Source: Akebia trifoliata (taxonomy: Eukaryota > Streptophyta > Magnoliopsida > Ranunculales > Lardizabalaceae). From it: a stretch of DNA of 64,000 nt. The notes under the pieces are model-generated. The model had not been told where the DNA came from. It made no database searches and worked only from the letters and a program-made list of their open reading frames with translations. Positions 25,301 to 36,429 of the stretch are shown here, in pieces; position 1 is the first letter of the stretch; each line of letters begins with the position of its first letter. Location of the stretch: the NCBI GenBank assembly GCA_017979445.1, contig CM030711.1:41711560-41775559 (forward strand), read 5' to 3'. The position numbers were made by a program, and so were the translations under genes.

Positions 25301-26383
25301 GTGTGTTGCTTGCTGATCATAATAATTGCTGAGACTCCAGTTTTCGGCTTTCTCAAACTTTCCAGCTTGCAAACCTTTGGTCCTTAACGACCTTCTAGGT
25401 TCTAATGTTCACCATAAAATATAAAAAAGGGCGCTGTACCCTGTTTTTCATAAAATATGTAAATGTGGTGCATATTTTTATCTGTAGTTATGACCCATAG
25501 ATAGGGCTGCAAACTCATGCTCGACTCAAGTGGTAGAAGCCCTCAACCTAACCCGAGCATTAAGCCTGGGCTCATTAATCCAAGCTCAACCCGAGCTTGA
25601 GCTTCTAAACTCGGGTTAGTCCGAGTTAGGTAGTTTTGGGCAGGTTGGGCTCGCTGAACAAGCCTAATTTTGTTTTAATTTGCAAATTTTTTTAATCTTA
25701 AATAAGAAATACAATTAATATAAATAAATTTTTTATATCTTAAACAATAAATAATTAAAAACACTTTAAAAATAAGCAAAAGCATATGATTAATATAAAA
25801 ATATTTAGATATTATTAAATAGCCTCGGGTTCGGGTTGAGTTGGGTTTCCCCAAACCGATTTAAGATCAAGTTGGATTATTCTAACCCAGGCTCAACTCA
25901 TGTTCTACATAAATTGGCCCAGGCTTACCCATCAATCGGGTTGAGCTCGGGCCAGCCCACCCAAGTTGCAGCCCTATCCACAGAAGGATAGGTATTTTCT
26001 TCTTGATCATCGACATAAACTACAAATGGTACTAAGGTTTCTTGATGGGCTCTCAGGTGTTGGGTGAGGATGAAAAGAATGTGAAAGCACTATTCAGACG
26101 AGGAAAAGCTAGAGCTGAACTTGGGCAGACAGATGCTGCACGAGAAGATTTTCTTAAGGCTCGTAAATATGCACCAGAAGACAAGGCTATCACGAAGGAG
26201 TTACGTTTGCTTGCTGAACATGACAAGGCTGTTTATCAGAAGCAAAAAGAGCTCTACAAGGGGATATTGGGACCGAGGCCAGAACCCAAACCCAAGCGAA
26301 ATAATTGGCTATTCCTCGTTTGGCAATGGCTACTGGCTTTATTTCATCGCCTTTTCAAGCTCGAAAAGCACAAAACTGACTAA
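19336..26383 (+). CDS. TWD1: TWISTED DWARF 1 / FKBP42 immunophilin-like co-chaperone
   Basis: TWD1 is a membrane-anchored FKBP that works with HSP90 and is needed for delivery and activity of ABCB auxin transporters and for brassinosteroid signalling. Seven exons join in frame: 19336-19372, 21164-21346, 23721-23810, 24499-24683, 24884-25006, 25106-25258 and 26057-26383. They encode 365 aa, the Arabidopsis length as I recall it. In order: an acidic N-terminus; an FKBP fold at about residues 60-165 (QIIKEGHGQKPTKYSTCFLHY to MADVLYEVELIGFDETKE); a linker (MTVEERIGAADRRKMEGN); three TPR-like repeats at about 175-310 (for example KNPCHLNMAACLIKLNRCEEA); and a hydrophobic tryptophan-rich anchor at 341-357 (WLFLVWQWLLALFHRLF) with a basic tail. 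Intron 1 (1791 bp) has an RTE scrap, intron 2 (2374 bp) a TRIM element, and intron 6 a hAT MITE. The identification is confident. Confidence 0.95.
19590..20010 (+). mobile_element. RTE-type LINE reverse-transcriptase C-terminal scrap
   Basis: Translation gives ENVGVASIDDELRES, then LRWFGHAQH, STRGPIRRD and a decayed tail including NPKALGF-like sequence in another frame. This is the C-terminal signature (LRWFGHV..RP..APVRR) of plant RTE-like reverse transcriptases. Stops interrupt it. It lies inside TWD1 intron 1 in the sense direction. Confidence 0.6.
21647..21860. repeat. Dispersed MITE-like repeat (GTTTNAAATC...CTCGTTCATGGACG)
   Basis: CATGGTTTCAAATCTTTG is followed by GACTCGTTCATGGACG and then ACGAGTCAACTCGTC. 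Related copies occur near 33504-33725, 48308-48542, 48555-48740 and 55228-55440. Some of these close with an inverted GTTTTAAAACCA, so this is probably a non-autonomous inverted-repeat element. This copy is truncated at its right side. Confidence 0.5.
21980..22951 (-). mobile_element. TRIM retrotransposon (miniature LTR element), 972 bp
   Basis: Two direct LTRs are seen, 21980-22209 (230 bp) and 22711-22951 (241 bp), alike over nearly their full length. Directly inside the right LTR, on the minus strand, is TGGTATCAAAGC (22710-22699), close to the plant initiator-Met tRNA primer site TGGTATCAGAGC. Directly before the left LTR on the minus strand is the purine-rich GCGGGAGAG. Flanks GTGAA (21975-21979) and GTGAG (22952-22956) look like a 5-bp target duplication with one mismatch. 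The internal region is only about 500 bp with no gag or pol, the definition of a TRIM. It lies antisense in TWD1 intron 2. Confidence 0.8.
25502..25976. mobile_element. hAT-type MITE in TWD1 intron 6
   Basis: The ends are TAGGGCTGCAA and TTGCAGCCCTA, an exact 11-bp inverted repeat. Flanks CCCATAGA (25494-25501) and TCCACAGA (25977-25984) match at 6 of 8 bases, a decayed hAT duplication. It shares its ends and CTCAACCC/GAGCTTGAG words with the element at 9136-9678. It has no coding capacity. Confidence 0.75.
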
Positions 26384-27767
26384 TCTGATCTGAGTGGTAG
26401 AGGAGCACTGAAAGTAAGAAGCTTCTTTTATCTTTTTTAACGTCAAGTAGATGAAACACGACAAAACTTAGTTGTGTGTAGACTGCATCTTTGTTATAAT
26501 TATCTCTAATCAATAACAAGTTTTGAATGCTTTCAACATGATTCTGATGCTCATTCATCTCTTAAAGCTTTCCTAGCTGTTCTTTATTCTCACCATAACT
26601 AGATTTGTCTATAGGAACCCTTGCATGAACTCTTCCATTTAATGGGGTTAAACCAACGAGATTCAAGCATACATTTGACATTGAAAGTGGAAGAGGCAAT
26701 GATTATTGTCAATTAACCGTGTCTTTTTATTCAAAGAAAGCATTCTTTCAAGACATCCCCTCATAGAAATCTTCTTGTTTTGAGTTCCAATGCCTCTTGA
26801 GAGAGAGAAGAAATATGGTCAATCCTCGCCTAACCCAATGTAAAGAAAGAGAGAGAGTTCATAGACCGTTAGATTGCAAACAGGGAAGGCAATTAATATT
26901 GTCAGAATCCTCTTTCTTTTATCTGCTATCGAAAGATCGTTCGAGTCTATAATCTTTAACCTCCCCTAAAACCTTATCTTGTTCTCGAGGTTTGAGGGTA
27001 AGAAATGGAATCATTGGGTTGAATATGAGTGATAATTTAAGTCAAATTCGCTGGGTGCTTAGGTGAATATCAAGGGCTTTTGGTGAAAATTGTATACTAA
27101 GGGCAATTCAATCGTTTTGTGTTTTTCTCATGGAAGACCACGATCAAGGGATATGTCATCAAAATTGTTTGTTTATCAGTTATCACCCATGAAAAATGGG
27201 TAGGAATAGTTTTCCTCGAATTAAAAGTTTCAGAATGAGTTGATTTTTGGTGAGATGATCATAGACTTCTAACCTCATCAAAAGTGGTTTATACAAAAAG
27301 AAAAAAAAAAAATACGGTTAGAAGTTTTGGAATGAGCTGATTTTTTGTGAGGAGGATCTCCTCACCGTAGAGATCATCCTCACCAAAAATCAGCTCTTTC
27401 CGAAACTTTTAACCCGTATAAGACAAAAAATAAATTGGCTATAGTGTGAGGTGGCCTTAGTAATAAGTGGGGTGCTTATAACACTATCCAAACTTAAATT
27501 CAACTCGTGTGCATGGAGTTGAGTCAAGTAAATAACTCATGGGTCAACTTGAATAAGTCAAATGAAAATATATTAAATTTATAAATATTAAAATCAGTAA
27601 AAAAAATTAATTTTTATTCTTCACAAAATTAATTTTTAAGTTGATTCAATGATTTGCCAAGTTGATTACATGGAATTTTGGATCGAGTCACTTTGAAATC
27701 CAATTGTGTGGACTTGGTCAAGTTTGATGTTGAATCGACGGGGCTTTATAACTATACTAAAAACTAA
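26384..27767. other. Intergenic region TWD1 to LINE, with decayed Mutator-type MITE
   Basis: TWD1 3'-UTR is expected in the first 200-300 bp. From about 27170 to 27490 lies a decayed third copy of the Mutator-type MITE. It contains TTAAAAGTTTCAGAATGAGTTG, a near-palindromic GAGGAGGATCTCCTC core, AACTTTTAACCCGTATAAGAC and the end GTGGGGTGCTTATAAC. The left end is not recognisable. No gene was found. Confidence 0.5.
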
Positions 27768-30700
27768 CTCTCTTTTCCATCATTCATTTTTCAGTGACCA
27801 TTTTTCTTAGGCTGGCTATGGTGCTTTCGGGTTTTCTTTTAGTTCCTATGTTGCTCAAAGTGTTATCATGGAATGTTAGAGGGTTAGGTGAGAAGAGAAA
27901 AAGGGCAGCGGTGAAAGCTTTCATTAGAAGCAAAAATCCCCTCATTGTCACGCTTCAAGAAACGAAACTAGCTCAATGTGATGACAAGATCATAATGGTT
28001 ATTTGGGGAAGTAACATGGATTGGATAACCCTCTTGGCTATAGGGTCAGCTGGAGGGATTCTTATGATGTGGAACAAGGATTGGATCTAAGTAATAGATA
28101 TCTTAGTTGGGGCCTTCTCGGTTTCTATCTTATGCAGGAATTGTGATTATGACTTTCAATGGGCGTTTTCCAAGATTTATGGGCCAACTATTAGTAGGGA
28201 GAGACAACAATTTTTGGAGGAGCTAGAAGATGTGGCGGGGTATTGGGAGAAACCGTGGGTTCTAGGGGGGGATTTTAATGTTACCAAATTTACCCAAGAG
28301 AAGAACAGGGATTCGAATATAACTAAGGGTATGAGAGACTTCAATGACTTTATAAGCAGATATTGTCTAATGGACTTCCCTCTTCTGGGTAGACGGTTCA
28401 CGTGGTCAAACAACCAAAGTAACCCAAGGATGTCTAGACTAGATAGGTTTTTGGTAGATAATGAGTGGGAGGAGAAGTTTCATAATGTGATTCATTCGGC
28501 CAGCCCTAGTTCGATCTCTGATCACACCCCTATCTTTTTGGAAGCTGGACACCCTAGACTATTCCCACTCCGTTCAGATTTGAAAACATGTGGCTAGCCC
28601 AACCCAACTTCTTAGATCTAGTCAGAGAGTGGTGGATGGAGGGCTCTGCTATAGGAAATCCGGGTTGTGTATTCAAAAGGAAGCTCAGATTTGTGAAAGA
28701 TAAGTTGAAGGTGTGGAGTAAAGAGGTTTTGGGAAAAATTGATTTAAAAAAGAAAGAGATTTTGGTAAACATTGAAATCTTGGACAAAAAGGAGGAAGAA
28801 AGGAATTTGACATTGGACGAAAGAGGCAAAAGAATGGAGTTGAAATCGGAATTCCAAAGAGTTGCGTTTATGGAGGAAATAAGTTGGAGACAAAAATCGA
28901 GAGTCAAATGGCTGAAGGAAGAGGACAACAACACAAATTTTTTTCACAAAGTAGCAAACTTTCATAAAAGAAGTAATCAAATGGACAAACTCTACATCAA
29001 GGATATTATGGTGGAATGAGAGGAGGAGATTAGGGAAGGTGTGGTCGAGTTCTATAAGGATTTGTACAAAGAAAATGAACCCTTGAGACCACGACCAGAT
29101 AATCTAGACTTCAAGTACTTGAACAATGAGGAGAGGGAGTGGTTAGAAAGAGAAATAGGAGGAGGAGGTGAGATCAGTCCTTTTTTCGATGAGTGGGGAC
29201 AAGGCACCAGGGCTGGATGGCTTCATCATGAAAATTTTCAAATATTGTTGGGAAATCGTGTCGCAGGATTTCATGAAAGTCATCAAGGAGTTGCAAGATA
29301 AGAAGTGTCTGGACTATAGCCTCAACCATACATTTGTGGCCTTGATCCCTAAGAAAAATTGAGCTTATAAGATAGGAGACTTCAGACCCATTAGCCTGGT
29401 GAGCTCGGTGTACAAAATTTTATCCAAAGTGCTGGCTTGTCGGTTGAAAATAATTCTCCCTAGCCTTATTGATGATGAACAAGGTGCTTTCATTAGGGGT
29501 AGATAAATTCTTGATGGAGTTTTGATTGTCAATGAGTGTCTAGATTCCAGGATTAGGAACAAGAAGGAGGGGATGGTAGGGAAAATAGACTTGTAGAAGG
29601 CTTATGATCATGTGAGTTGGGGTTTTCTAGAATACATGATGGGAAGAATGGGTTTTGGAGCAACATGGATCAGTTGGATTATGAAATGTGTTACGACGAT
29701 GTCTTATTCGATCCTTGTTAACGTGAGTCCAGTGGGTTTTTTTTAAGGGAATGAGAAAGTTGAGGCAAGGGGACCCTTTATCTCCATTCTTGTTTCTTAT
29801 TGTAGCTGAAGCATTGGGTAGATTATTTAGAAAAGCCGTCGAGTTAGATAAGCTGTCGGGGTTTAGGGTGAATGATGGACCTCTGATCTCTCACCTTCAA
29901 TTTGCGGACGACACATTAGTCTTGTTACATCATTCGAGAGATCGGGTGAGAGTTCTTCGTGTTTTACTATGTTGTTTTGAGGCTATGTCTGGGTTACACA
30001 TTAACTTGCATAAGAGTAAGCTTTTCGGGGTTGGAGAAGTTGAGGATATTCATCTGATGGCTGTAACCTTGGGTTGTGGGTATGATACCTTACCCACATC
30101 ATATTTGGGCCTACCGTTGGGAGCACCCTACAATAGCATCAAAATTTGGGAAGGAGTGGTTGAAAGGGTGGAAAAAAACTTGAGCATGTGGAAATTCAGG
30201 TATTTGTCAAAGGGAGGAAAATTAACTTTGATTAAAAGCACTTTAACGAGTATACCGGTTTACTTTCTCTCTTTGTTCACTCTCCCGAGATCCGTAAAGA
30301 CTAGACTAGAAAGGCTCATGAGGAATTTCTTGTGAAACGATACTAGTGGTTAGAGGAAGTACCACCTGGTCAAATGGAAGTTAATTTGCATGCTCAAGAA
30401 GAATGGGGGACTAGGGATTAGGGGGCTTAGATTATCAAATAGAGCACTTTTAGGAAAATGGCTATGGCAATTTGGCAAGGAGAGGGGTAGTCTGTGGAGG
30501 AAGGTTATTAGGGCTAAGTAAGGGGAAAGGAGGTTAGGTTGGTATAGTGGTGAGGCAAATGATCCATATGGGTGTAGTATTTGGAAAGGGGTTCTTAAAG
30601 TGAGAGAGGATTTTGAAAGAGGAATTAAGTTCAAAGTGGGTTTGGGGGACAGTATCAGATTCTGGGAGGATTGGTGGTGCGGTGCATCGTCTCTAGCAAC

Positions 30701-31605
30701 TCAATTTCTGTCTTTGTACACTTGTTCTATTAAGAAGAATTGCTCTATCAAGCAATGTTTGATCGGCACGGAGTCCAAACCTACGTGGGATTTGGGGTTC
30801 AGGAGAAACTTTAACGATTGGGAGCTAAACGAGATGACATCTTTTCTTGATCTCCTGCATTCGATACATCTCAATGATAGCGAACAAGATAGGTGGTAGT
30901 GGAAAAGAGGAAAGGAGTCGAGATTCTCTGTCAAGTCCTTCTACGAGAGCCTTATTCCCTCTGTTGAGCGATTCCTCTCAGGGTCCATCATTTGGTCCAA
31001 GTATGTTCCCTCTAGAATATCATTTTTTCTTTGGTTGGCCTATCTCGGTAGGTTACTCACGTTGGATAACTTGATTGTTCGGGGTTGGATCACGCCTAAT
31101 TGTTGTCCCCTTTGCTTGAGGGATGAGGAATCGGTAGATCACATTTTGATTCATTGCTCCTTTACTCACATTATTTGATCAACATTCCTTGGTCTATTTC
31201 GTATTAATTGGGTCTTCCCTCGTAAGTTTTCATCGTTGTTTGTTGAATGGGCTAGTACTGCTTTCCATTCCAGAGAAAAGAATTCATGTGGGCTATGCTA
31301 CCTTCAGTTGTTGCTTAGGGGATTTGGAACCAGAGAAATAACAGGGTGTTCAATAGTAAGATTAGAAGTACTCATGCGGGTTTCTTGGAGATCCTGGGCT
31401 TAATTTATCTTTGGTTGAAACAGTACATTGAGTTCGCGGGGTTTACTTTTGATGACTTTGTGTTTAGATGGAACTCTTTGTGTAATCTTTGATTTCTTTT
31501 AGTTTTCTTTTGCTTTGTTATTTTTAGAGAGGCTTTCTCGGCTTCATTGTACTCTTCCCCCCCCCCTCCCCTTTTTTCAATATATTATACATTTAAAAAA
31601 AAAAA
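27768..31605 (+). mobile_element. Nearly full-length, inactivated L1-type LINE
   Basis: The order is that of a plant L1 ORF2. An AP endonuclease starts at 27849 (MLLKVLSWNVRGLG, then VTLQETKL, VLGGDFNVTKF and SDHTP at about 28520). Then a linker; reverse transcriptase (GDKAPGLDGF at 29193, FRPISLVSSVYKILSK, GDPLSPFLFLIVAEA at about 29770, catalytic FADD at about 29901); and a C-terminal RT zinc-finger region with CPLCLRDEESVDHILIHC near 31110. It ends in TTTCAATATATTATAC and an A-tail. Possible duplication AAAAACTAA flanks it (27759-27767 and 31606-31614). At least four frameshifts and several in-frame stops (for example at 28088, 29017 and 29359) break the frame, so it cannot encode an active protein. 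No ORF1 was recognised. Confidence 0.88.
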
Positions 31606-31614
31606 AAAAACTAA

Positions 31615-32205
31615 TGACTTTTTTCCCAAGTAATTTAAAAGATTGGATTATCCATAATTTTAAATTGTTTGAAGGGAAATTTTAGTGACATGCCACAATA
31701 TCTAAGGACGGTTCAAAGTAAAAAAAATTAAAAATTTTATTTTAAGGGCACCCTTAACTTCTTTGATGAATCAATACGTCGAAAACTGACCACAAGATGT
31801 AATCTTCTTCTCTAATCTTTATCTTTCTCTATTTTTCTTATTCTTCTCCTCTCTCTCTCTCTCTCTCTTTCTTCATCTCCTCCTCCTCCCCCTCCTTAGA
31901 TATCTCTCTGTTTTTCGCCTGAATTGTTGGAGGATGAGAGGGGTGGCCTTTGACATGAAGTGCCCTAAACATTTTTTTTAAATGTTTAGAGGTGTGCTTA
32001 AAACTCGGGGGACGTGTCAATAAAATTTCCGTGGTTTAAAAATATATAATTTTTTTTGGATAATAAACAGTAAAATCAATGTTATTTTCACTAAATAAAG
32101 TTTTATAAGTTTGGGGTATACTCATAATATAATGGTGTGGTATCATCACAGTCCATAAGGACATAAGTCTTGTATAAGTTTTCCGATCAATTTCATTTTC
32201 CGCGC
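31615..32205. other. Spacer with CT-microsatellite
   Basis: Non-coding sequence between the LINE and the putative leader of the small mitochondrial gene. It contains a (CT)n run near 31849-31869 and T-rich blocks. Nothing else is recognised. Confidence 0.4.
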
Positions 32206-32562
32206 TAGGGTTTTTTGTTCAGAAGGACGTGAGATCGAAAGCTTACAGCAGGACGATTCAAAGCCTAACTTCACTGTGCGTTTGTTCTCAAACCTGAGAC
32301 CTCCAGTTGGGAATTTTGTATGTAATTTCGTATGCTTTTTGTTAGTTTTATTTGGATAAGTGGGTTTTGATTTTGAAAAGATAATTAGTTATTATTTAAG
32401 TTGTTCTAGCCTTCAATTTCTTTGTTTTGATCGTTCATATCTTCTTAATTTATGTTACCTTCAACAAATTTGAAAGTAAAAAAAAAAAAAAGCTTAACAT
32501 TTTCATTAACAGAACTGATTAAATACACCACTTCATAGCTCTTCATTACAACACCCAACACT

Positions 32563-32929
32563 CAGGGGTGGAGCCAGGATTTTCCTGGGGTGGGGGCAAA
32601 CTATGGTTGCCTGATAAGGTTCAAGAGCATAAAGATGAGTGGTTTTGAGGAGAAAATTCATGGGTTTTTGTTTATGGGTTGGGTAGAAAAGGACCTTTAG
32701 TCATTTCTTATGTCTATGAGAGAAGACCTAAGTCAGGAGTAATGTCATCAGTGGGGTGGGAGCAATTGCCAAATATTAACCAAATATAAGGGTTCTAAGA
32801 AACCCAAAAACTTGAGTAGGGTGGGGCCAAACTCAATATATCAAATTCTAAGGAGAATAACATAATTTTTTTTTTTTTTTAATTGTGGGGGCAAGTGCCC
32901 CCATTGCACCCACTGTGAATCCATCCCTG
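32563..32929. mobile_element. hAT-like MITE with GGGGTGGAGCCAGG end
   Basis: It starts CAGGGGTGGAGCCAGGATT and ends in GTGAATCCATCCCTG, an imperfect inverted pair. The sequence next to each end is G-rich (GGGGTGGGGGCAA and GGGGGCAAGTGCCCCC). The flanking 8 bases agree at only 5 positions, so boundaries are approximate. Confidence 0.5.
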
Positions 32930-32990
32930 CTCCCACTAATTACCAACTCCTACACTACAACCCACTTACTGCACGCAACTCTCACACAGC

Positions 32991-34568
32991 CAGGGGCAGA
33001 GCCAGGATTTTCTGTCAATGGGGTCTAAATGTTAAAGATGGTTGATCAATAATCTAGGGTTTCTTTTATGCTAATGTTGGACTCATAAAATAATGGATTT
33101 TTAAAGAGTTGAAACTTAAAATATAAGAAACACTAGTCATTCAAAGACCACTCGATATTGAGTTAGATTGGCTGTTCATTATCTCCGCCAATATAGACCT
33201 ATTTTGATTTTGATTTTATTTATAAAAATTATTGGTAGATAAATCTATGCTGTAGATTTATAGCAGCAGATCTGATCTTTATAAAGGCAAATAAATCTGC
33301 CTCTATAAACCTTATTTCTTGTACAGAGTGGAACTTCAATTAATTTTTCTCTTTTGAGAGATTTACGAAGGGATCCTTACTTTCTTAAGTTTGTTACCCA
33401 ACAAACTTTGGAGTGGAACCCTCATTCTTTTAAAAGATTAAATAGCTATAAATACCCTCATGTTTAAAAAAAAATCACATACCTATTATATGCTCTCTCC
33501 TCCATGGTTTTAAAACTTGGTTTTGCGTCTCGTTCATACCAGATACCGAATCGTCTTGGATGAGTTTTCTGATACATTTGAGATGTCTCGTTCAAAAATG
33601 AAAAAAATGAACGTGGGGTTTTAAATCTTGTCCAAAAAATTGACTTGTCCTTCCGTCTCGTCCATGCATGATACTGAGAGGACTCGGGTGATATGTCCCG
33701 GTCTCGGACGAGTTTTGAAACTATGCTCTCCTCTCAACATTAATTATCTCTTTCAAAATCATTATTGGGCCCACATTGCCATAAAGCAATCCAACAACAC
33801 AACCTTCTAGATTTCATATGATAAAACTCAGATTTTTAGGTTTGCTTAATTGATTTAGGAGAGAATAACTTATAATTGAAAAAAAAGAGGAGAGAATAGA
33901 TGTTGAGAGGAGAGTGGATATAAAAGAATTTGATTTAAAGAAAGAGTTAGTCTAGCCTAACTAACTTAGTGAGATTTCAAATCTTACCAAGGGTCATGAG
34001 CTCACATCTTGGCATTCAAAAAGTGATTTGATGCCACAGGCTTGTAGAAGACGAAATTCTAGGAACTTCGAAAAAAAATTCAGAAAAAAAAAACCCATTA
34101 TTTTTCACTGTTGAATTTAATTTTTAAGTTTTGGGACTTTGGTAACAGTCCATTTTCAACACCTTGGATCAAGTTCAATTTTTTTTTTCTTTCCTTTTCA
34201 AAATCAGAGTTTTTCCATGAAATCTAGATGGCTGTGGTGTTGGATTGCTAATGTGGTAATCCATTTTAGAAAGATGACCCTTAGTAAGGCTTAAAATCTT
34301 ACTAAGTTAGTAAGGAAAATGTTTTTCAAAGTATATTTCTTAAATATAATCAGTGTATATAGGTATTTACTATTTTAAAATGATGTGGGGTCCATCTCAA
34401 GGTTTACTGGGGTAACAAACCTGATAAATTAAGGTTCCCTTGGAGTTGTTAGCATTCCGAGGGAGTTTTTGTAATAAAATGCAAAATGAGACGTGTAAAT
34501 CTTAGTTCTATTTTCAAACTTTAGTGGGGGCTATATCCCCCACTCGACCTTATATGGCTCCGCCCCTG
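32991..34568. mobile_element. hAT-type element, 1578 bp, with perfect 8-bp target duplication
   Basis: The element starts CAGGGGCAGAGCCAGG and ends TGGCTCCGCCCCTG. CACACAGC lies directly outside both ends (32983-32990 and 34569-34576), an exact 8-bp duplication. Inside are at least two nested older repeats: the GTTTTAAAAC/CTCGTTC family at 33504-33725 and the CCTTCTAGATTTCATG family at 33785-34250. There is no transposase frame, so it is non-autonomous. Confidence 0.8.
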
Positions 34569-34789
34569 CACACAGCTTACAACTAATTGCACCTACAGAA
34601 ACCCACAACATATAACTGATTGACAGAACACAATAAGAACACATCATACTTCAATGCTCCATGCTGCACCAGATTTGAACTCAGGCACGTAACAATTCAT
34701 AACCTAATATTAAATGTTTTGGATTTTGTTGCTATAAAAAAAAATAATAATAATAATTATGTGTTCAAGATATACTTCAAACACTTTTT

Positions 34790-35490
34790 TAATGGCGTTG
34801 TTGAGTGTGTGTTTTCCTCCACTCTCGGGTGTGTTGTACCCCAGTTTAGCCTCGTTACCCTCTTATAAAGTTCTCCCACTCTCCTATACTACAAACACTT
34901 TTTTATCCTCTTCATTTTTTGGATTTGTTTTTGTTTACTTCAAGTGTTCAAAGAATTTCATTAGTCTGTTGAGATTTTGGTTATATTTAATGGCATTGTT
35001 GAGTGTGTGTTTTCCTCCACTCTCGGGTGTGTCGTACCCCAGTTTAGCCTTGTGACCCTCTTATAAAGTTCTCCCACTCTTCAAGAGATTGATCTTTTGG
35101 AGTAGTTGGATGGTTAACATGGTATTAGAGTGCTATGTTCATATAGGTCACGGGTTCGATTCTTTCCACCTTTATGAGTGGGTGGGGGGGGGGGGGGTTG
35201 AGTGTATATTTTCCTCCACTCTTGGGTGTGTCATACCCCAGTAAGCCCCTGACTCTCTTATATTCAAGTTTGGAGTAGTTGGTTGGTTAATATGGTATCA
35301 ATTCATTGCTCTAGGTTCGTATGGGTCACGGGATTGGTTTTTTCCACTATTATGAGTGAGGAGAGTGTTGAGTGTATATTTTCCTCCACTCTCGGGTGTG
35401 TCATACCCCAGTTAACGTGACCCCCTTATATTCATTGCTCTCCCCCCTTTCAAAAGATCCTTCTTTTGGAGTAGTTGGTTTACAGGCGGT
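34790..35490 (+). repeat. Array of tRNA-derived SINE-like units
   Basis: The block TTTCCTCCACTCTCGGGTGTG recurs four times (starting near 34812, 35010, 35210 and 35383), each time followed by CATACCCCAG-like sequence. Between copies is a tRNA-like promoter: TGGATGGTTAACATGGTATTAGAG (A-box-like, about 35107) and GGTCACGGGTTCGATTC (B box, about 35147), repeated in weaker form near 35275-35340. Plant SINEs of tRNA origin look like this. Spacing of about 175-200 bp suggests tandem amplification. A poly-G run at 35187-35198 may be unreliable in length. Confidence 0.55.
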
Positions 35491-35848
35491 TCTTCTTGAA
35501 TTTTTGTGTGTCAGATATGGGTTTTACTTGTTTGATATTTCATAAGAGTATAAAGTTACAATGAATATCCACCCGTCAAATCCTTCAAAAAAAATGTCAA
35601 AAATTGTGGGTTTATTTTCATGTTGATGCTGTGAAAACTCTGTTTTCAGAATTCAGATGGGTGATTTTAATTAGTTGAGCACCGAGGTTTTGTATGGTCA
35701 TCTACACGTGGGAGACCCATCTCTCACAGAACTCCTTAAAGAAAACTGTACGAACCTCCCAAGAAATGGAGGAATGGATGATGATAGGGTCCACAGTTTC
35801 CTTTGTCCTCTTAAACATAATACACCAATCTGGAATTCTTAATCCCCG

Positions 35849-36296
35849 TTGGACTTCGTTTCTCTCCCTTTTTCAAGTGGAGTGGGTTTTTCCAAAAAAA
35901 ATTCTTTTCGCTTTTGGAAGGGGGAACTTTTAACATCTTCTCTCTTAGAAAAAGATACCTTTGGGCTATTCTTCTGTCAGCCATTGCATGGAGTCTTTGG
36001 AGAGAGGAAAAACAGGGTGTTTCAGGGTAAGGAAAGTCTGCCTCATGCGGTCTATTTGGAGACTCTGAGTTTGCTGTACTTACGGTCAAAATTGGGCAAG
36101 GACTTTTTGGGGGTCTCCTTCGATGACTTTGTATTCAGATGGGATCTTTTGTGTAACTCTTAGCTATTTTGCTTTCTTTGTTGGCTTGTTTCTTTCTTTG
36201 TTCTCTTTGGGGGTTATCTCTACCGCCAGCTTCTGTAAGTTCTTTTCTTTTTCCTCAATATATCTTTACACTTACAACAGAAAAAAAAAAAAAAAT
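35849..36296 (+). mobile_element. LINE 3'-end remnant with A-tail
   Basis: The frame 35849-36163 reads as the end of an L1-type ORF2: FGLFFCQPLHGVFGERKNRV, then DDFVFRWDLLCNS. It is closely matched by FDDFVFRWNSLCNL in the 27.8-31.6 kb element. It is followed by a T-rich 3' UTR, TCCTCAATATATC and a run of about 15 A. It is a 5'-truncated insertion, common for LINEs. Confidence 0.75.
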
Positions 36297-36429
36297 AGTC
36301 AACATGAGAATCTTGTCACCAAAAATGGCTGATAGAATGTACAATGTTAGCTACAACTAATTCATTGGTGATTTATGATTCTTTTTGCCTTACCGTTGCC
36401 ATTAATCTAATTGGTGCGCAGGTCAAACA

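Larger units (their letters stand above)
32206..36429 (+). promoter_or_regulatory. Possible 5'-UTR exon and 4.1-kb leader intron of the small mitochondrial gene
   Basis: GCGCTAGGGTTTTTTG near 32203 followed by an AAG/GAC-rich stretch looks like a plant leader. TTTT|GTATGT gives a donor at 32318, and GTGCGCAG|GTCAAACAATG gives an acceptor at 36421, eight bases before the start codon of the gene at 36430. If correct, the intron holds the hAT elements, the SINE-like array and a LINE tail. Another donor (ACT|GTGCGT, about 32276) is possible. Transcript data would be needed; confidence is low. Confidence 0.3.

Noticed and set aside
35107..35160. A tRNA gene, suggested by A-box-like and GGGTTCGATTC B-box-like motifs
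   Set aside because: No acceptor or anticodon stem pairing can be formed, and the unit is repeated with a SINE-like body.
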